From NCBI GenBank assembly GCA_963704075.1, contig CAVPGV010000017.1:92757-156756 (forward strand): DNA of 64,000 nucleotides, given 5' to 3'. Source of the DNA: JADKAV01 sp963704075. GTDB lineage: Bacteria; Actinomycetota; Actinomycetes; S36-B12; UBA10799. Shown here one piece after another: positions 17,004-27,089 of this stretch. The notes beneath the pieces were generated by a model, which had not been told where the DNA came from, made no database searches, and saw nothing but the letters and a program-made list of their open reading frames with translations. The translations under genes and the position numbers were made by a program. Position 1 is the stretch's first letter, and each line of letters begins with the position of its first letter.

Positions 17004-18626
17004 TCCTGCGCGACCCCGCGGTCCGGCGACTGCGGGAGATCTACCGGCCGGCCACCGGACGGCTGTGGTGGGCCGCGGTCCTGGGCGCCCTCGCCCTGGG
17101 TTCGTCGGTCGGGCTCATGGCCGTGAGCGCCTGGCTGATCTCACGCGCCTGGGAGCAACCCCCGATCCTGTTCCTGCAGGTCGCCGTGGTCAGTGTCCGG
17201 GCCTTCGGCATCGGCCGGGGTGTGTTCAGGTACGCCGAACGGTTGGTCAGCCATCAAGCCGCGTTCCGTTCGCTGGTGGATCTGCGGGTCGCTCTGTACG
17301 AGCGACTGATCCCGCTGGCTCCCGCCGGGCTGCCCGCGTTCAAGCGCGGGGATCTGTTGCGCCGCATGGTCGACGACGTGGAGACGATGTCGGACTTGAG
17401 CCTGCGCGTCATGTTGCCGATCTTCTCGGCGATCCTGGTCGGCACCGGATCCGTCATCCTGACGGCGTGGCTGTTGCCCGCCAGTGGTGTCATCCTCGCC
17501 GTCTGCCTGCTGCTGGGCGGGATCGCCGTGCCAGCGCTGATCATCTGGTCCTCCGGCCGCGGGCAGGCCGCGCAGGCCCCTTTGCAGGCCGAACTCTCCT
17601 CGGAGGTGCTGACCGCGTTGCAGTCCGGTCCGGAGCTCATGGTGCTCGGCGCCGACGATGCATACGGGCGGCGTATCGAGGACGTCGACGCCCGGTTGGC
17701 GGCGGCGATGCGCAAGACCGCCGTTGGCTCGGCGCTGTCCACCGCACTGGGCATCCTCGTGCAGGGTGCGGCGGTCATCGGGATGATCCTGGTGGCGGTC
17801 CCGGCGGTTCGCGCCGGTGACCTGTGGGGGGTCAACCTCGCGGTCGTGGTGCTCCTGCCCCTGGCAGCGTACGAATCGGTGGCGGTGCTCGCCCCGTCGG
17901 CACTGGCCGCGATCCGGGTGCGAACCGCAGCCGGTCGACTGGTGGAGATCCTCGACGCGCAGCCCCCGGTCAGTGAACCTGTCGCACCGGAAACCGCCGA
18001 TGGAGCCGCGGTCGCTGCGCGCGGGCTGAACGCCTCCTACCCGACCGGACCGGTCGCCGTCGCAGGACGTCGATTTCCACTTGCCGGTCGGCCACCGCAT
18101 CGGTTTGGTGGGGGAGTCGGGATCGGGCAAGTCGACGGTCCTGAACGTGCTGGCCGGATTCCTGAAGTACTCCGGCGATGTGCGCCTCGGTCGTCGGCAG
18201 TTGTCGGACCTCGCCGGCGACGACATCCGATCGCTGGTCCTCTGGACCCCGCAGATCCCGCACGTGTTCGACGCCGACGTCGCGGCGAATCTGCGCATGG
18301 CCAAGCCGGACGCCACCGACGAACAACTGCTCGACGCGCTGGCCGCGGTGGGACTGCCCATGGAACTTCATCGACCGGTCGGGCAGCACGGCGCCACGTT
18401 GTCCGGCGGGGAGCGGCAGCGGCTGGGGCTTGCGCGGGCGGTCTTGGCAGACCATCCGGTCCTGCTGCTCGACGAGCCCACGGAGCACCTGGACCCGCCG
18501 ACCGCGCAGGCGGTGCTCGCCACGATCGCCAAGGTCAGCGAAGGCCGGTCGTTGGTGGTCGTGACCCATCAGCCGATCCCGTGGCTCGATGAGCACGTCG
18601 AGGTCCGGACCCCGGGCCGATCGTGA
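17000..18626 (+). CDS. cydC: Thiol reductant ABC exporter subunit CydC (one frameshift)
   Basis: About 541 codons with a one-base insertion near 18060, at the boundary between the membrane domain and the ATPase. Upstream, the frame gives an ABC membrane domain with HQAAFRSLVDLRVALYERL; downstream, the next frame gives QDVDFHLPVGHRIGLVGESG with Walker A GESGSGKST, signature LSGGERQRLG and Walker B VLLLDEPTEH. The clean join points to a sequencing indel. It forms the heterodimer with CydD. The GTG of ung overlaps its stop, giving a cydD-cydC-ung operon. Confidence 0.9.
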
Positions 18627-19288
18627 GGGCGCTCGACGAGATCATCGACCCGGGCTGGGCGCGCGCCCTGGCCCCGGTGGAACCGCAGATCCGGGCCATG
18701 GGCGACTTCCTGCGGGCGCAGGACGCCTACCTACCCGCCGGCGCGGACGTACTACGCGCCTTCACCTATCCGTTCGACGCCGCGGAGGTTCTGATCGTCG
18801 GACAGGACCCGTACCCGACGCCGGGTCATGCGATCGGCCTGTGTTTCGCCGTGGCACCCGAGGTTCGACCCCTGCCACCGAGCCTGGTCAACATCTACAC
18901 CGAACTCGTCGACGACCTCGGCGTCGCGAAGCCGTCCAACGGTGACCTGCGGCCCTGGGCGCAGCGTGGTGTCGTGCTGATGAACCGCGTGCTCACCGTG
19001 GCCCCCGGTCGGCCCGCGTCACACCGCGGCAAGGGGTGGGAACCGATCACCGAGCACGCGATCAGGGCGCTGGCGCAGCGCGACCGCCCGCTGGTCGCGA
19101 TCCTGTGGGGCCGCGACGCGCAGTCCCTGGAGCCGATGCTGCGCGAGTACGGCGTCCCGTGTCTGACCAGCGTGCACCCGAGTCCGCTGTCGGCGCATCG
19201 AGGATTCTTCGGTTCGCGCCCCTTCAGCCGGGCCAATGCGGCTCTCGAGGCGCAGGGGGCACGTCCGATCGACTGGTCGTTGCCGTAA
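18623..19288 (+). CDS. ung: Uracil-DNA glycosylase, family 1
   Basis: 221 residues. The water-activating motif GQDPYPTPGHAIG (catalytic D62) and the DNA-intercalation motif HPSPLSAHRGFFGSRPF are intact. The enzyme removes uracil from DNA to start base-excision repair. Actinobacterial members often have GQDPYPT rather than the enterobacterial GQDPYH. GTG start overlaps the cydC stop, so it is probably translated from the cyd transcript. Confidence 0.95.
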   Translation: MRALDEIIDPGWARALAPVEPQIRAMGDFLRAQDAYLPAGADVLRAFTYPFDAAEVLIVGQDPYPTPGHAIGLCFAVAPEVRPLPPSLVNIYTELVDDLGVAKPSNGDLRPWAQRGVVLMNRVLTVAPGRPASHRGKGWEPITEHAIRALAQRDRPLVAILWGRDAQSLEPMLREYGVPCLTSVHPSPLSAHRGFFGSRPFSRANAALEAQGARPIDWSLP

Positions 19289-19336
19289 GCACGTATCGGG
19301 GTCGGCTCGCAGTGCCTTCGGTTAACGGGCCGGTGC

Positions 19337-19595
19337 ACCTTCGGGCGACAGTACGACCTCTGGGGAGGCTGTCGCGAAATCCCGGGCAGGATCTCCTTCG
19401 GTGGGGATATCTCGATTTTGAGATCAATCCGGCTTCTCGGGGGGGCAAGGTCCACAGGCGTTGGAGTTGTGTACGTGCGTTGGAGATCCGCACGGGCGTG
19501 AGAGAAAGAACGCCCGTGGTGTCCAACGCCTGTACCGTTGTCCAGACGCCTGAACCCAACTCTCACGCCTGCGGTGGAACGCCTGGAACTCGATG
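19337..19595. repeat. Composite intergenic repeat: diverged family B next to family A
   Basis: The 465-base gap between ung and the acidic small gene has no convincing gene. Bases about 19337-19410 resemble the family B hairpin, with ccttcgggcgacagtacgac close to the B consensus, but the middle has diverged. Bases about 19456-19595 are family A, with cgttggagttgtgtacg at the left and inverted motifs at the right. Inside A an 8 bp stem (ACGGGCGT with ACGCCCGT) forms a hairpin at 19491-19516. Confidence 0.6.
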
Positions 19596-19753
19596 ACCAG
19601 ACCGTCCCAGCCTTTGCCCCGGTCGGGCGGCACCGATCTGCCCTGCTCACTCACGCTCCCACCAGGCCGCCTGGGCGGAACCGGCGAGGCGGGGTGGCGC
19701 TGCCTTTCCCCACCGGGAGTCTTGAGAACCGCAGCTCTGGCCCGAGCCGCCAA

Positions 19754-20002
19754 CTACTCTGCGTCGAACTCCTCGACAACATCGGCCAGAACCGTCTGGT
19801 TGCCATCAGCATCCACTTCGCTGATGGTCTCCTCCACGAAACCGCTACCGTCGGAGGCTTCGACGGCCACGATGTCGTCGATCACCGCCTCCCCGGTGTC
19901 GAGGTCGACGGCGGCGACGGTGTCCTCCATGACGACGTCGCCCTGCTCGGTGACTTCGACGTCGAATTCCTCGACGACCTCGATATTGTCCTTCTCGTCC
20001 AT
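19754..20002 (-). CDS. Small very acidic protein, function unknown
   Basis: 82 residues from ATG 20002, preceded by a GAAGGGA ribosome site. The product is almost entirely acidic and hydrophobic residues (MDEKDNIEVVEEFDVEV, then EFDAE at the end) with no cysteine or basic patch. The longer upstream frame is GC-shadow sequence with no support. It is divergent from the thioredoxin-like lipoprotein gene. No family recognised. Confidence 0.6.
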   Translation of the reverse strand: MDEKDNIEVVEEFDVEVTEQGDVVMEDTVAAVDLDTGEAVIDDIVAVEASDGSGFVEETISEVDADGNQTVLADVVEEFDAE

Positions 20003-20137
20003 GGTGTTCCCTTCAGCGTGAACTCCGACCGTAGCGCCGCGGTGCGCCCCGACGCCCGCCGATCGAACCCAATCCGCCCGCAGGTTCACTCCGAATTGAC
20101 CACAGACACGTGCTCCGAGCACTGAGAGGATCACCAC

Positions 20138-20653
20138 ATGAAGAAGATCGCCCTCGCGACACCTGCCCTGGCCGCCCTGCTGCTGGCAGGATGCGGTTCA
20201 ACATCGGAGGAAACCGCTACTCCCACGGCATCAGAAACGGTCGCGGAGTCCCCCGCCGAGGTCATGGACGAGTCCCCCGCCGACGTCATGGACGAGTCCC
20301 CTTCGGCCGACGCGATGGAGAAGTCGCCGGAGGTCATGGCATCCGGCGGGAAGTACGTCACCGAGACCCAGTACCGCGAGGATCCCGCTGCCTTCCAGGA
20401 GGGCAACACGGTTCTGTTCTTCTACGCGCCGTGGTGCCCCGACTGCCAGGAGACCGACAAGTCCATCCAGCAGACCGGCGTCCCGGATGACATCAACATC
20501 GTGAAGATCGACTTCGACAACGCCAACGACCTGCGCAAGAAGTACGGCGTGACCCAGCAGCACACGTTCGTGCTGATCGGGGCTGACGGCGAGGAGATCA
20601 AGAAGTGGACGGGTACCTTCAGCGCTGAAGACATCAACGCCAAGGCGACCTGA
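20138..20653 (+). CDS. Thioredoxin-like lipoprotein
   Basis: 171 residues. A signal peptide ends in the lipobox ALLLAGC (Cys about residue 20), so the protein is anchored outside the membrane. A spacer with three ESPA/D-type repeats follows, then a thioredoxin domain with the redox motif WCPDCQ. It would carry out thiol-disulfide exchange at the outer face of the membrane. Its stop overlaps the start of a CcdA/DsbD-type membrane protein (TGATG), which would supply it with electrons from the cytoplasm. Confidence 0.88.
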   Translation: MKKIALATPALAALLLAGCGSTSEETATPTASETVAESPAEVMDESPADVMDESPSADAMEKSPEVMASGGKYVTETQYREDPAAFQEGNTVLFFYAPWCPDCQETDKSIQQTGVPDDINIVKIDFDNANDLRKKYGVTQQHTFVLIGADGEEIKKWTGTFSAEDINAKAT

Positions 20654-21381
20654 TGCTCGCCCTTCTGGGCGCATTCATCGCAGGGGTGTTGACCACGCTG
20701 GCCCCGTGTGTTCTGCCGATGCTTCCCGTGATCGTCGGCGGCTCGCTGAACGGCTCGGGTTCGGATCGCAAACGAGCGTATGTGATCACCGCGTCGCTGG
20801 GCGTCTCGGTGGCGGTGTTCACCCTGGCCCTCAAAGCGACGACTGCGTTGATCGACATCCCCCCGACCACGTGGGCGTACCTGAGCGGCACGCTGTTGAT
20901 CCTGCTCGGTGTGGTGAGCCTGTTCCCCGGGTTGTGGGAGCGCCTGTCCGCGAGCCTCTCGCTGCAGGCACGCACGACCACCGGCCTGGCCGACGCCCGC
21001 CAGCGCAGCGGGTTCACCGGGCAGATCCTGACCGGGGCAGCCCTCGGACCGGTCTTCTCGAGCTGTAGCCCGCTGTACGCCTACGTGGTCGTGACGGTGC
21101 TGCCGGCCGAGTTCGGCTACGGCCTGCTGCTGTTGGCCGCGTACGTCGTGGGCCTGTGCGGGACGCTCCTCGTGATCGCCCTGCTCGGTCAGAGGTTCGT
21201 GCGCCGGATGGGCTGGGCCGCTGACCCTCACGGCTGGTTCCGCAAGTTCATCGGGGTGTCGTTCATCCTGGTGGGAATCTTCGTGTTCACCGGGGCGGAC
21301 AAGGAAGTGCAGGCCTGGGTCATCGAGAACTCACCGATCAGACCGTGGGAGCTGGATTCCGGGTTCATCCCCGATCAGTGA
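20653..21381 (+). CDS. CcdA/DsbD-type membrane electron transporter
   Basis: 242 residues with about six hydrophobic helices. Conserved CcdA features include LAPCVLPMLPVIVGG near the N-terminus and SSCSPLYAYVVV in the middle, each with the paired-helix cysteine. Proteins of this type move reducing equivalents from cytoplasmic thioredoxin to extracytoplasmic partners. Coupling with the preceding thioredoxin-like lipoprotein makes the pair a self-contained reducing route, perhaps for cytochrome or oxidative-damage repair. Confidence 0.88.
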   Translation: MLALLGAFIAGVLTTLAPCVLPMLPVIVGGSLNGSGSDRKRAYVITASLGVSVAVFTLALKATTALIDIPPTTWAYLSGTLLILLGVVSLFPGLWERLSASLSLQARTTTGLADARQRSGFTGQILTGAALGPVFSSCSPLYAYVVVTVLPAEFGYGLLLLAAYVVGLCGTLLVIALLGQRFVRRMGWAADPHGWFRKFIGVSFILVGIFVFTGADKEVQAWVIENSPIRPWELDSGFIPDQ

Positions 21382-21478
21382 TTGCGCCTAGTCGCCCTCT
21401 GATCCGGGGTGGCCGCAGATCAAAGTACACTCGATGAGGAGCCTGATTGGGCTGACACTTCTCAAGGGAGCAACATTA

Positions 21479-21853
21479 ATGGACGGTACCGTTCTGCAGT
21501 ACATCTTGGTGGCCTTCGTCTTCACGGCCTACCTGATCCTCGTCTTCGTGATCATCGGTGACCTGATGCGCGATCGTGAGCTCAGCGGCTGGTGGAAGGC
21601 GGTCTGGATCATCGCACTCGTGCTGATCCCGTGGCTGACCGGATTGATCTACCTGATCGTGCGCGGCCGCGGTATGGCCGAGCGCTCAGCTGAGCAGGCT
21701 GCGGAAATCCAGAAGGCGCAAGCCGAGTACATCAAGTCCGTGTCCGGCAGCACCGATCCTGCGGCCCAGATCGCCCAGGCGAAGAAGCTGCACGACGACG
21801 GCGTGATCTCCGACGAGGAGTTCGCACAGTTGAAGTCGAAGGCCCTGGCCTGA
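21479..21853 (+). CDS. Membrane protein with PLDc-N type helices and SHOCT domain
   Basis: 124 residues from ATG 21479, preceded by AAGGGAG. Two hydrophobic helices (ILVAFVFTAYLILVFVIIG and AVWIIALVLIPWLTGLIYLI) match the short PLDc_N membrane domain, and the C-terminus IAQAKKLHDDGVISDEEF matches the SHOCT oligomerisation motif. A TACACT -10 element lies about 50 bases upstream. The biological role of such proteins is unknown. A bidirectional terminator follows. Confidence 0.8.
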   Translation: MDGTVLQYILVAFVFTAYLILVFVIIGDLMRDRELSGWWKAVWIIALVLIPWLTGLIYLIVRGRGMAERSAEQAAEIQKAQAEYIKSVSGSTDPAAQIAQAKKLHDDGVISDEEFAQLKSKALA

Positions 21854-21867
21854 CCAAGCCGGAAGCG

Positions 21868-21894
21868 ACGCCCCTCAGGAAGCCTGGGGGGCGT
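21868..21894. terminator. Bidirectional terminator between convergent genes
   Basis: ACGCCCC (21868-21874) pairs with GGGGCGT (21888-21894), followed on the plus strand by TCTTCT. It lies between the SHOCT gene and the convergent MFS gene, overlapping the 3' end of the latter. Confidence 0.7.
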
Positions 21895-23290
21895 TCTTCT
21901 GCGTCCGGAAGCCGACAGCGGCGATGATCCCGCCGACCGCGCACAGCCCGGAGGCCATGAGCAGGCTGGCGCGGAAGCCTTGTTCCAGCCCGGTGCCCGA
22001 AGCGCTGATGCCCGCCGCGGCCGGCAGCACCGCGATGGCGATGAGACCGGCGACCCGGGCCACGGCATTGTTCACCCCCGACGCGGTGCCGGACTGGGCC
22101 GGTCCTATGTCGACCAATGCCGCCGTGGTCACCGGCGCGACGACGAGGACCAGGCCGAGCGCGAACAGCGTCATGGCCGGCAGCACAGAGCGACGTAGGT
22201 CGATCCAGGCGCCAGGGTGCTCAGCCAGATGAGTCCGAGCGCCATCACGATGGGACCCGCTGTCAGGAACCAGCGCGGACCCCACCGGCTCACCAGTCCG
22301 CCCACCCGTGATGAGAACAGGGCGAGCAGCACGGTGACCGGAAGGCCGGCTGCCCCCGCCGCGAGTGCGGAGTACCCCATCGCCAGCTGGACGAACACCG
22401 TGACCAGGAAGATTCCTGCGCTCAGCGCTCCGTAGACGACGAAGGTGACGAGGTTGGCTACGCTGAACGACCTCACCGAGAACAGCGTCAAGGGGATCAT
22501 CGGAGGGGGTTTGCCCGACCGGGTGCGGCGCGCCTGGACGACGACGAACGCCATCAGCAGCGCCAGACCCACGGCCACGATGGGCCAGGCGCGCACCCCG
22601 AGTGCGTCGATCTCGATGAGCGGCCCGATCACCAGCCCGAGTCCGATCGTGGCCAGCGCGGCGCCGGCGAGGTCCAATTGGGAGATCAGAGGTTCGGCCG
22701 TCCGGTTGCCCGGCATGTCCGGCAGCGCCTGTCGCGCCAGCCAGACGACGGCGACCGCCAAGGGCACGTTGATGAGGAAGGCCAGCCGCCAGCCGTAGGG
22801 GAAGGCGTCCACCAGCGCTCCGCCGATGAACGGACCGAGGGCGGTGAACACCCCGGACAGTCCGGACCAGGCTCCGATCGCCCTACCCCGGTCGTCGCCG
22901 CTGAACACCGCATTGAGTAACGCCAGGGAGGTGGGGACCAGAAGCGCAGCCGCCGCACCTTGCAGCATGCGGGCGGCGACGAGCAGGGACAGGCTCGGTG
23001 CCAATCCACACAGCACGCTGGCCACCGCGAAACCGACGGTTCCCATCAGGAAGATGCGCCGTTTTCCCACCAGATCTCCCAGCGCACCACCGACCAGAAC
23101 GAGCGAGCCCAACGTCAGCAGGTAGCCGTCGAGCACCCACTGCATACCCGAGAAGCCCCCGCCGAGGTCCTCCACGATGTCGCGGGGCAGCGACCGTGAC
23201 GATGGTGCTGTCCAGGAAGGCCATGCCGGAGGCGACGATGCTGGCGGCCAGTATCTTGCGCCCCGCAGGCGACGACATGGCCAAGGACAC
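21875..23290 (-). CDS. MFS drug exporter, DHA2/EmrB type (two frameshifts)
   Basis: A fourteen-helix major-facilitator transporter split over three frames by indels near 23190 and 22195. The pieces join cleanly: MSSPAGRKILAASIVASG and AFLDSTIVTVA, then VEDLGGGFSGMQWVLDGYLL, and finally ALGLVLVVAPVTTAALVDIG. GDLVGKRRIF matches the MFS loop 2-3 motif. Likely a proton-driven drug or metabolite exporter. The GTG at 23290 is chosen because a TACGCT box lies 7 bases upstream; ATG 23278 is an alternative. Confidence 0.82.
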
Positions 23291-23454
23291 GCCCCTCAGC
23301 GTATGCCCGTCGGCCCTGGGCTGATCCAGATTCCCGTGGCCGATCTGCGCCATTCGGCGGGTGATGGCTGGCAAACGGTGCTGCGGATTTCGGCGAGGGG
23401 TGGCGCTGCTCTTATGGCGCCTCGATGCTTCGGCGTCGGTCGCTTGCGGGGTTA

Positions 23455-23555
23455 GTGTGCCTTCTGGCGATAGAACGACCAGTGAGTGGTCGGATCTTCA
23501 CCGAAAGGCTGCCTGGGTCCTTCATGGCCACGGACTGGACATGAACTCCCCGCAC
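23455..23555. repeat. Dispersed repeat family B, reverse copy
   Basis: Read on the minus strand this matches the copies at 41.3 and 54.8 kb: gagttcatgtccagtccgtg, later gaagatccgaccact and ggtcgttctatcgccagaag. The nested hairpin is partly conserved. It lies between the MFS gene and the gene at 23629. A separate small hairpin (CTCCCC with GGGGAG) follows at its edge. Confidence 0.65.
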
Positions 23556-23628
23556 CTGTGAGTGGGGAGCCGCGCAAGGCCACGCCGCCGCTATCGGCCG
23601 CTGATCGGCCCAGTGTCACCATGGAGGC

Positions 23629-24312
23629 ATGGGGAAACGACCGGGGTTCAGTGGGGCGCTCTTCGACGAGGTGCAGCGGTGGTCCGAGCTCGGACTCGGA
23701 CTGGCTGGCCTTGCGACGGGATACACGCGCTCGAGGTTGGTGGAGGCGGACGAAGCCGCCAATGAAGACTCCGAGGTCGTGACGTTGGCCGACCTGATGG
23801 CGGTGCTGCCGGGCGCCACCGCAGCGGTGGCCGAAGCGGTCCAGAACGCTTTGTTCGATCTGGTCGCACAGTTCGAGCACCGGATCAATCAGGCGTCGGC
23901 GGCGGCATCGACGATCGAGTTCACCGGCCGTCCCATGCGTGCGCTCTACGCATGGCTCAGTGACCTCGACCGCTTGTTCCGAGATCGTCAGGCCCAGCGG
24001 GCCGAACAAGCCGCCGAGTTCCTCGCCACGGTGGGACCCGAAACCACTTCCGAACTGCTCTCACGGGTGGACATGAACTTCGTACTCAGCGACGTGGACA
24101 TGGATGCTCTGGTCGACCGCGTGACGATGGAGCGCGTTCTTGAGAAGGTGGACGTCAACACGTTCATGGGAGATGTGGTGACGACCCTGGACGCCGCCGG
24201 GCTGCTGCGTGAGGGAACCGGCGCACTGGCGTCGCAGACCGTGGACCAGATCCGCACGCTTCCGGGTACGGCCACCCGGATCGCGGGCCGCGTCGTGCGC
24301 CGGCCATCGTGA
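23629..24312 (+). CDS. Unknown actinobacterial protein with VDMDALV-type repeats
   Basis: 227 residues, ATG preceded by ATGGAGG. The N-terminal and central parts are helical without a membrane segment. Residues about 148-185 show a repeated pattern (VDMNFVLSD, VDMDALVDR, VTMERVLEK, VDVNTFMGD), a motif seen in actinobacterial proteins, some with RDD membrane domains. Function unknown. The dtd start overlaps its stop (GTGA), so they form an operon. Confidence 0.7.
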   Translation: MGKRPGFSGALFDEVQRWSELGLGLAGLATGYTRSRLVEADEAANEDSEVVTLADLMAVLPGATAAVAEAVQNALFDLVAQFEHRINQASAAASTIEFTGRPMRALYAWLSDLDRLFRDRQAQRAEQAAEFLATVGPETTSELLSRVDMNFVLSDVDMDALVDRVTMERVLEKVDVNTFMGDVVTTLDAAGLLREGTGALASQTVDQIRTLPGTATRIAGRVVRRPS

Positions 24313-24776
24313 AGGCACTGGTTCAGCGCGCCGATGGCGCGTCGGTGAGTATCCACGGGGAGGTCGTGGGCGCGTTTGAGGGCCCGGGACTCGTGGTGTT
24401 CGTGGGCGTCACGCACAGTGACGACTCGTCCTTGGCCCAGCGCCTGGCGAACAAGGTCTGGGGTGCGCGATTGTTCGACCGGGACCGGTTGCCCGATGTC
24501 TGTGTGCCACCGGCCGGCCCAGCCGAGCTCTCGGCATCGGATCTGGGGTTCCCGTTGCTGGTCATCAGCCAGTTCACCCTGTACGCGAACACCGCGAAGG
24601 GCCGCCGACCGACGTGGGACGCGGCCGCGCCGCGCGCGGTGGCCGAGCCGCTCGTGGACGAGTTCGTGCGGGCCCTGCGGGCAACCGGGGCAACCGTGGC
24701 GACGGGCCGTTTCGGCGCCGACATGCAGGTGCGGCTCACCAACGACGGGCCGATCACGGTGCTGTTCGAGGTGTGA
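24309..24776 (+). CDS. dtd: D-aminoacyl-tRNA deacylase
   Basis: 155 residues, normal length. SQFTLYANTAKGRRPTW and LTNDGPITVLFEV match the two conserved active-site segments (SQFTL and GxP regions). The enzyme removes D-amino acids from tRNA, protecting translation. GTG start coupled to the preceding gene. No signal or membrane segment. Confidence 0.95.
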   Translation: MKALVQRADGASVSIHGEVVGAFEGPGLVVFVGVTHSDDSSLAQRLANKVWGARLFDRDRLPDVCVPPAGPAELSASDLGFPLLVISQFTLYANTAKGRRPTWDAAAPRAVAEPLVDEFVRALRATGATVATGRFGADMQVRLTNDGPITVLFEV

Positions 24777-24850
24777 GCCCCGCACTCCATCACACGTAGG
24801 CGAACTCTGGATACCGTCCGCTAGGGTTTCGGTGCTCGAGAGGGGGCCAC

Positions 24851-26644
24851 GTGACCGTCACAGCGGAGCACGACCAGGCGGATGTCGAGATCGAACGCCC
24901 GTGGTGGGCGCTGACCGCCGTCCTCATCGGTGTGGCTCTGATCGTCCTGGAAGGCAGCCTGGTCAACGTCCTGATCCCGACCATCGTGGACGACTTGACG
25001 ATCGACAGGAGTCAGGTCCTGTGGGTCACATCCATTTACTCGATGGTCTTCGCCGCGTTCTTGATCACCTTCGGCACGCTGTCCGATCGGGTCGGACGAC
25101 GCCGGCTGTTCCTGATCGGCATCGCGGTGTTCCTCGGCGGGAGTCTGCTGGCAGGCGCCGCGACTAGTGGCACGTGGTTGATCCTGGCGCGCGCTGTGGA
25201 GGCCTTCGGGGGCGCGATGATGCTACCGACCTCGATCGCGTTGATCAACGTGCATTTCCGCGGCGACAAGCGTGCGGCGGCATTCGGTCTGTGGGGTGCG
25301 GTCTTCGGCGGCATGGCCGCATTCGGTCCGTTGCTCGGCGGCTGGATGGCGCAGGAATTCTCCTGGCGCTGGGCGTTCTACATCAACATCCCGGTGGGGC
25401 TGGTCAGCGTCGCGCTGGTCCTGCGGTTCGTGCCGAGGTCGCGGGTGAACCCGCGCGCAGCGGGAGTCGAACCGTTCGGCGTGCTGCTGTCCTCGCTCGG
25501 TCTGGCGCTGGTGGTCTACGGGCTCATCGAGGGGCAGGCCTACGGCTGGTGGAGGGCCCTGAACGACATCGCGCTCGGACCGTTGACCGTGTCGGCCGGC
25601 AGTATGTCGCCGGTCCCCATCGCCATCGTGACCGGCCTGGTCGTCCTCGCCGGATTCGTCGCGTGGGAAGCACACCGCGCCAGGACCGGCAGGTCGGTCA
25701 TGATGGACCTCTCGCTGTTCAGAATCCGCAGGTACAGCTACGGCAACGTCGTCGCCACCACGGTCTCGCTCGGCGAGTTCGGTGCCCTGTTCATGCTGCC
25801 CTTGTGGTTGCAGGCGGTGAAGGGCTACGACCCGATCGCGACCGGCGCGCTGATCGCAGTGCTGGGCGTGGGGACGGTGCTTGCTGGTGGCTCCGCCCGC
25901 GAGGCGGCCCGTGCCCTGGGTCCGACCCGTTTGATCCGGGTCGGCATGGTGCTGGAGATCCTGGGCCTGATCGGACTGGCATTCACGCTGAGCACGGCGT
26001 GGTCGGCCTGGTGGCTGGCGATCCCCATGATGGTCTACGGGATCGGCGTGGGCTTCGACACCGCACAATTGACCAACGTGGTGATGCAGGACGTGCCCCC
26101 GGCCAAATCCGGCAACGCGTCATCGATGACCTCGACCTTCCGGCAGGTGGGTTCGACGCTGGGCAGTGCCATGCTCGGGGCGCTGCTGTTCAGCGCACTG
26201 GCCACGAGCCTGACCACATCACTGAAGTCGGACGCAAGCATGTCCGCGGCGCAGCGGGAATCGATCGTCGACGAGGTCGTCAACACCTCTGGGCAGTACA
26301 TCCTGGCGCTGGAGAAGAACCCCTCGGTCGGTCAGGCCGCCGAGGAGGCGAAGCAGGCCTACACCGACGCCGCCCGGATCATGACCCTGGCCGCTAGCGG
26401 GTTCATCCTGGTGGGTTTGTTGTTCTCGCTGGGCCTGCCCGCCGATCAGCGTCGTCGCTCGGAAGGGGCGTACGGCCGTCGACACCACGACCGAGTCGCG
26501 ATCTGGCAGGGCGCAGACCGCCCCGCGCACCGTACCTTTGACTCATTGCTGGTCCCGCGGGAGAGTCATGGGTTTGTTCGATTGGTTCGGGTGGCCGCTG
26601 CGGCAACCGCGGCCGGATGTGGAGGACGTTGTGCCAGAGCCTGA
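24851..26644 (+). CDS. MFS exporter, DHA2/EmrB type
   Basis: Up to 597 codons. Fourteen hydrophobic helices are spread over residues 15-535; GTLSDRVGRRRLFLIG is the MFS loop motif. The GTG start follows a GAGAGGGGG ribosome site. The open frame runs on past the last helix (LVGLLFSLGLPADQ, ending near 26450) into a basic tail that overlaps the next gene, so a late frameshift may hide the true stop. It would export drugs or metabolites by proton antiport. It is only distantly similar to the MFS gene at 22-23 kb. Confidence 0.85.
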   Translation: MTVTAEHDQADVEIERPWWALTAVLIGVALIVLEGSLVNVLIPTIVDDLTIDRSQVLWVTSIYSMVFAAFLITFGTLSDRVGRRRLFLIGIAVFLGGSLLAGAATSGTWLILARAVEAFGGAMMLPTSIALINVHFRGDKRAAAFGLWGAVFGGMAAFGPLLGGWMAQEFSWRWAFYINIPVGLVSVALVLRFVPRSRVNPRAAGVEPFGVLLSSLGLALVVYGLIEGQAYGWWRALNDIALGPLTVSAGSMSPVPIAIVTGLVVLAGFVAWEAHRARTGRSVMMDLSLFRIRRYSYGNVVATTVSLGEFGALFMLPLWLQAVKGYDPIATGALIAVLGVGTVLAGGSAREAARALGPTRLIRVGMVLEILGLIGLAFTLSTAWSAWWLAIPMMVYGIGVGFDTAQLTNVVMQDVPPAKSGNASSMTSTFRQVGSTLGSAMLGALLFSALATSLTTSLKSDASMSAAQRESIVDEVVNTSGQYILALEKNPSVGQAAEEAKQAYTDAARIMTLAASGFILVGLLFSLGLPADQRRRSEGAYGRRHHDRVAIWQGADRPAHRTFDSLLVPRESHGFVRLVRVAAAATAAGCGGRCARA

Positions 26645-26886
26645 GGAAGACACCGCCAGCCACGAAGGACGAACTGCTGACGCCCCGCGCCCGCTACCAG
26701 GGGGAGTTCAGCCCCGAGAACCTGGCCTTCGACGCCAACCTGCAGGAGTTCGCCCAGCGGGTGGCGTATGTGTGCGGCCTGGAGACCGCCGGGAAGATCA
26801 AGGGCGACGAGGCACATCGGCGGATTCGGGTGTTGTACGAGGAGTTGGCACGGACTCATCAGGGCCTCGGTATCGGCGAGCAGTAG
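26568..26886 (+). CDS. Small conserved soluble protein (one frameshift)
   Basis: About 105 codons read as one gene: MGLFDWFGWPLRQPRPDVED in the first frame and DELLTPRARYQGEFSPENLA plus a helical C-terminus in the next, with a one-base insertion near 26660. The start has GGGAGAG upstream, and a TACCTT -10 box lies about 35 bases before it. No known domain. A 9 bp hairpin follows the stop. Confidence 0.55.
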
Positions 26887-26901
26887 TCCGCGTCGTGCTT
26901 C

Positions 26902-26925
26902 GCGACGCCGACGTACCGGCGTCGC
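26902..26925 (+). terminator. GC-rich hairpin after the small gene
   Basis: GCGACGCCG (26902-26910) pairs with CGGCGTCGC (26917-26925), leaving a 6-base loop. No T-run follows, so it is a likely but not certain terminator. Confidence 0.5.
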
Positions 26926-27089
26926 ATTCGGGCGAGGTGCTGACGTGACCGGCGCCGGATCAGCGGGCTGACGCCAATGGCCGGGCACAGATTGGCCGGG
27001 CGTTCAACCTTGTTGCGTGGTACCCCGCATTCGACAGTCGACCACGCCTGTGTCACACTTCTGATCAACGTGGAAGGAGGGTCACGACG

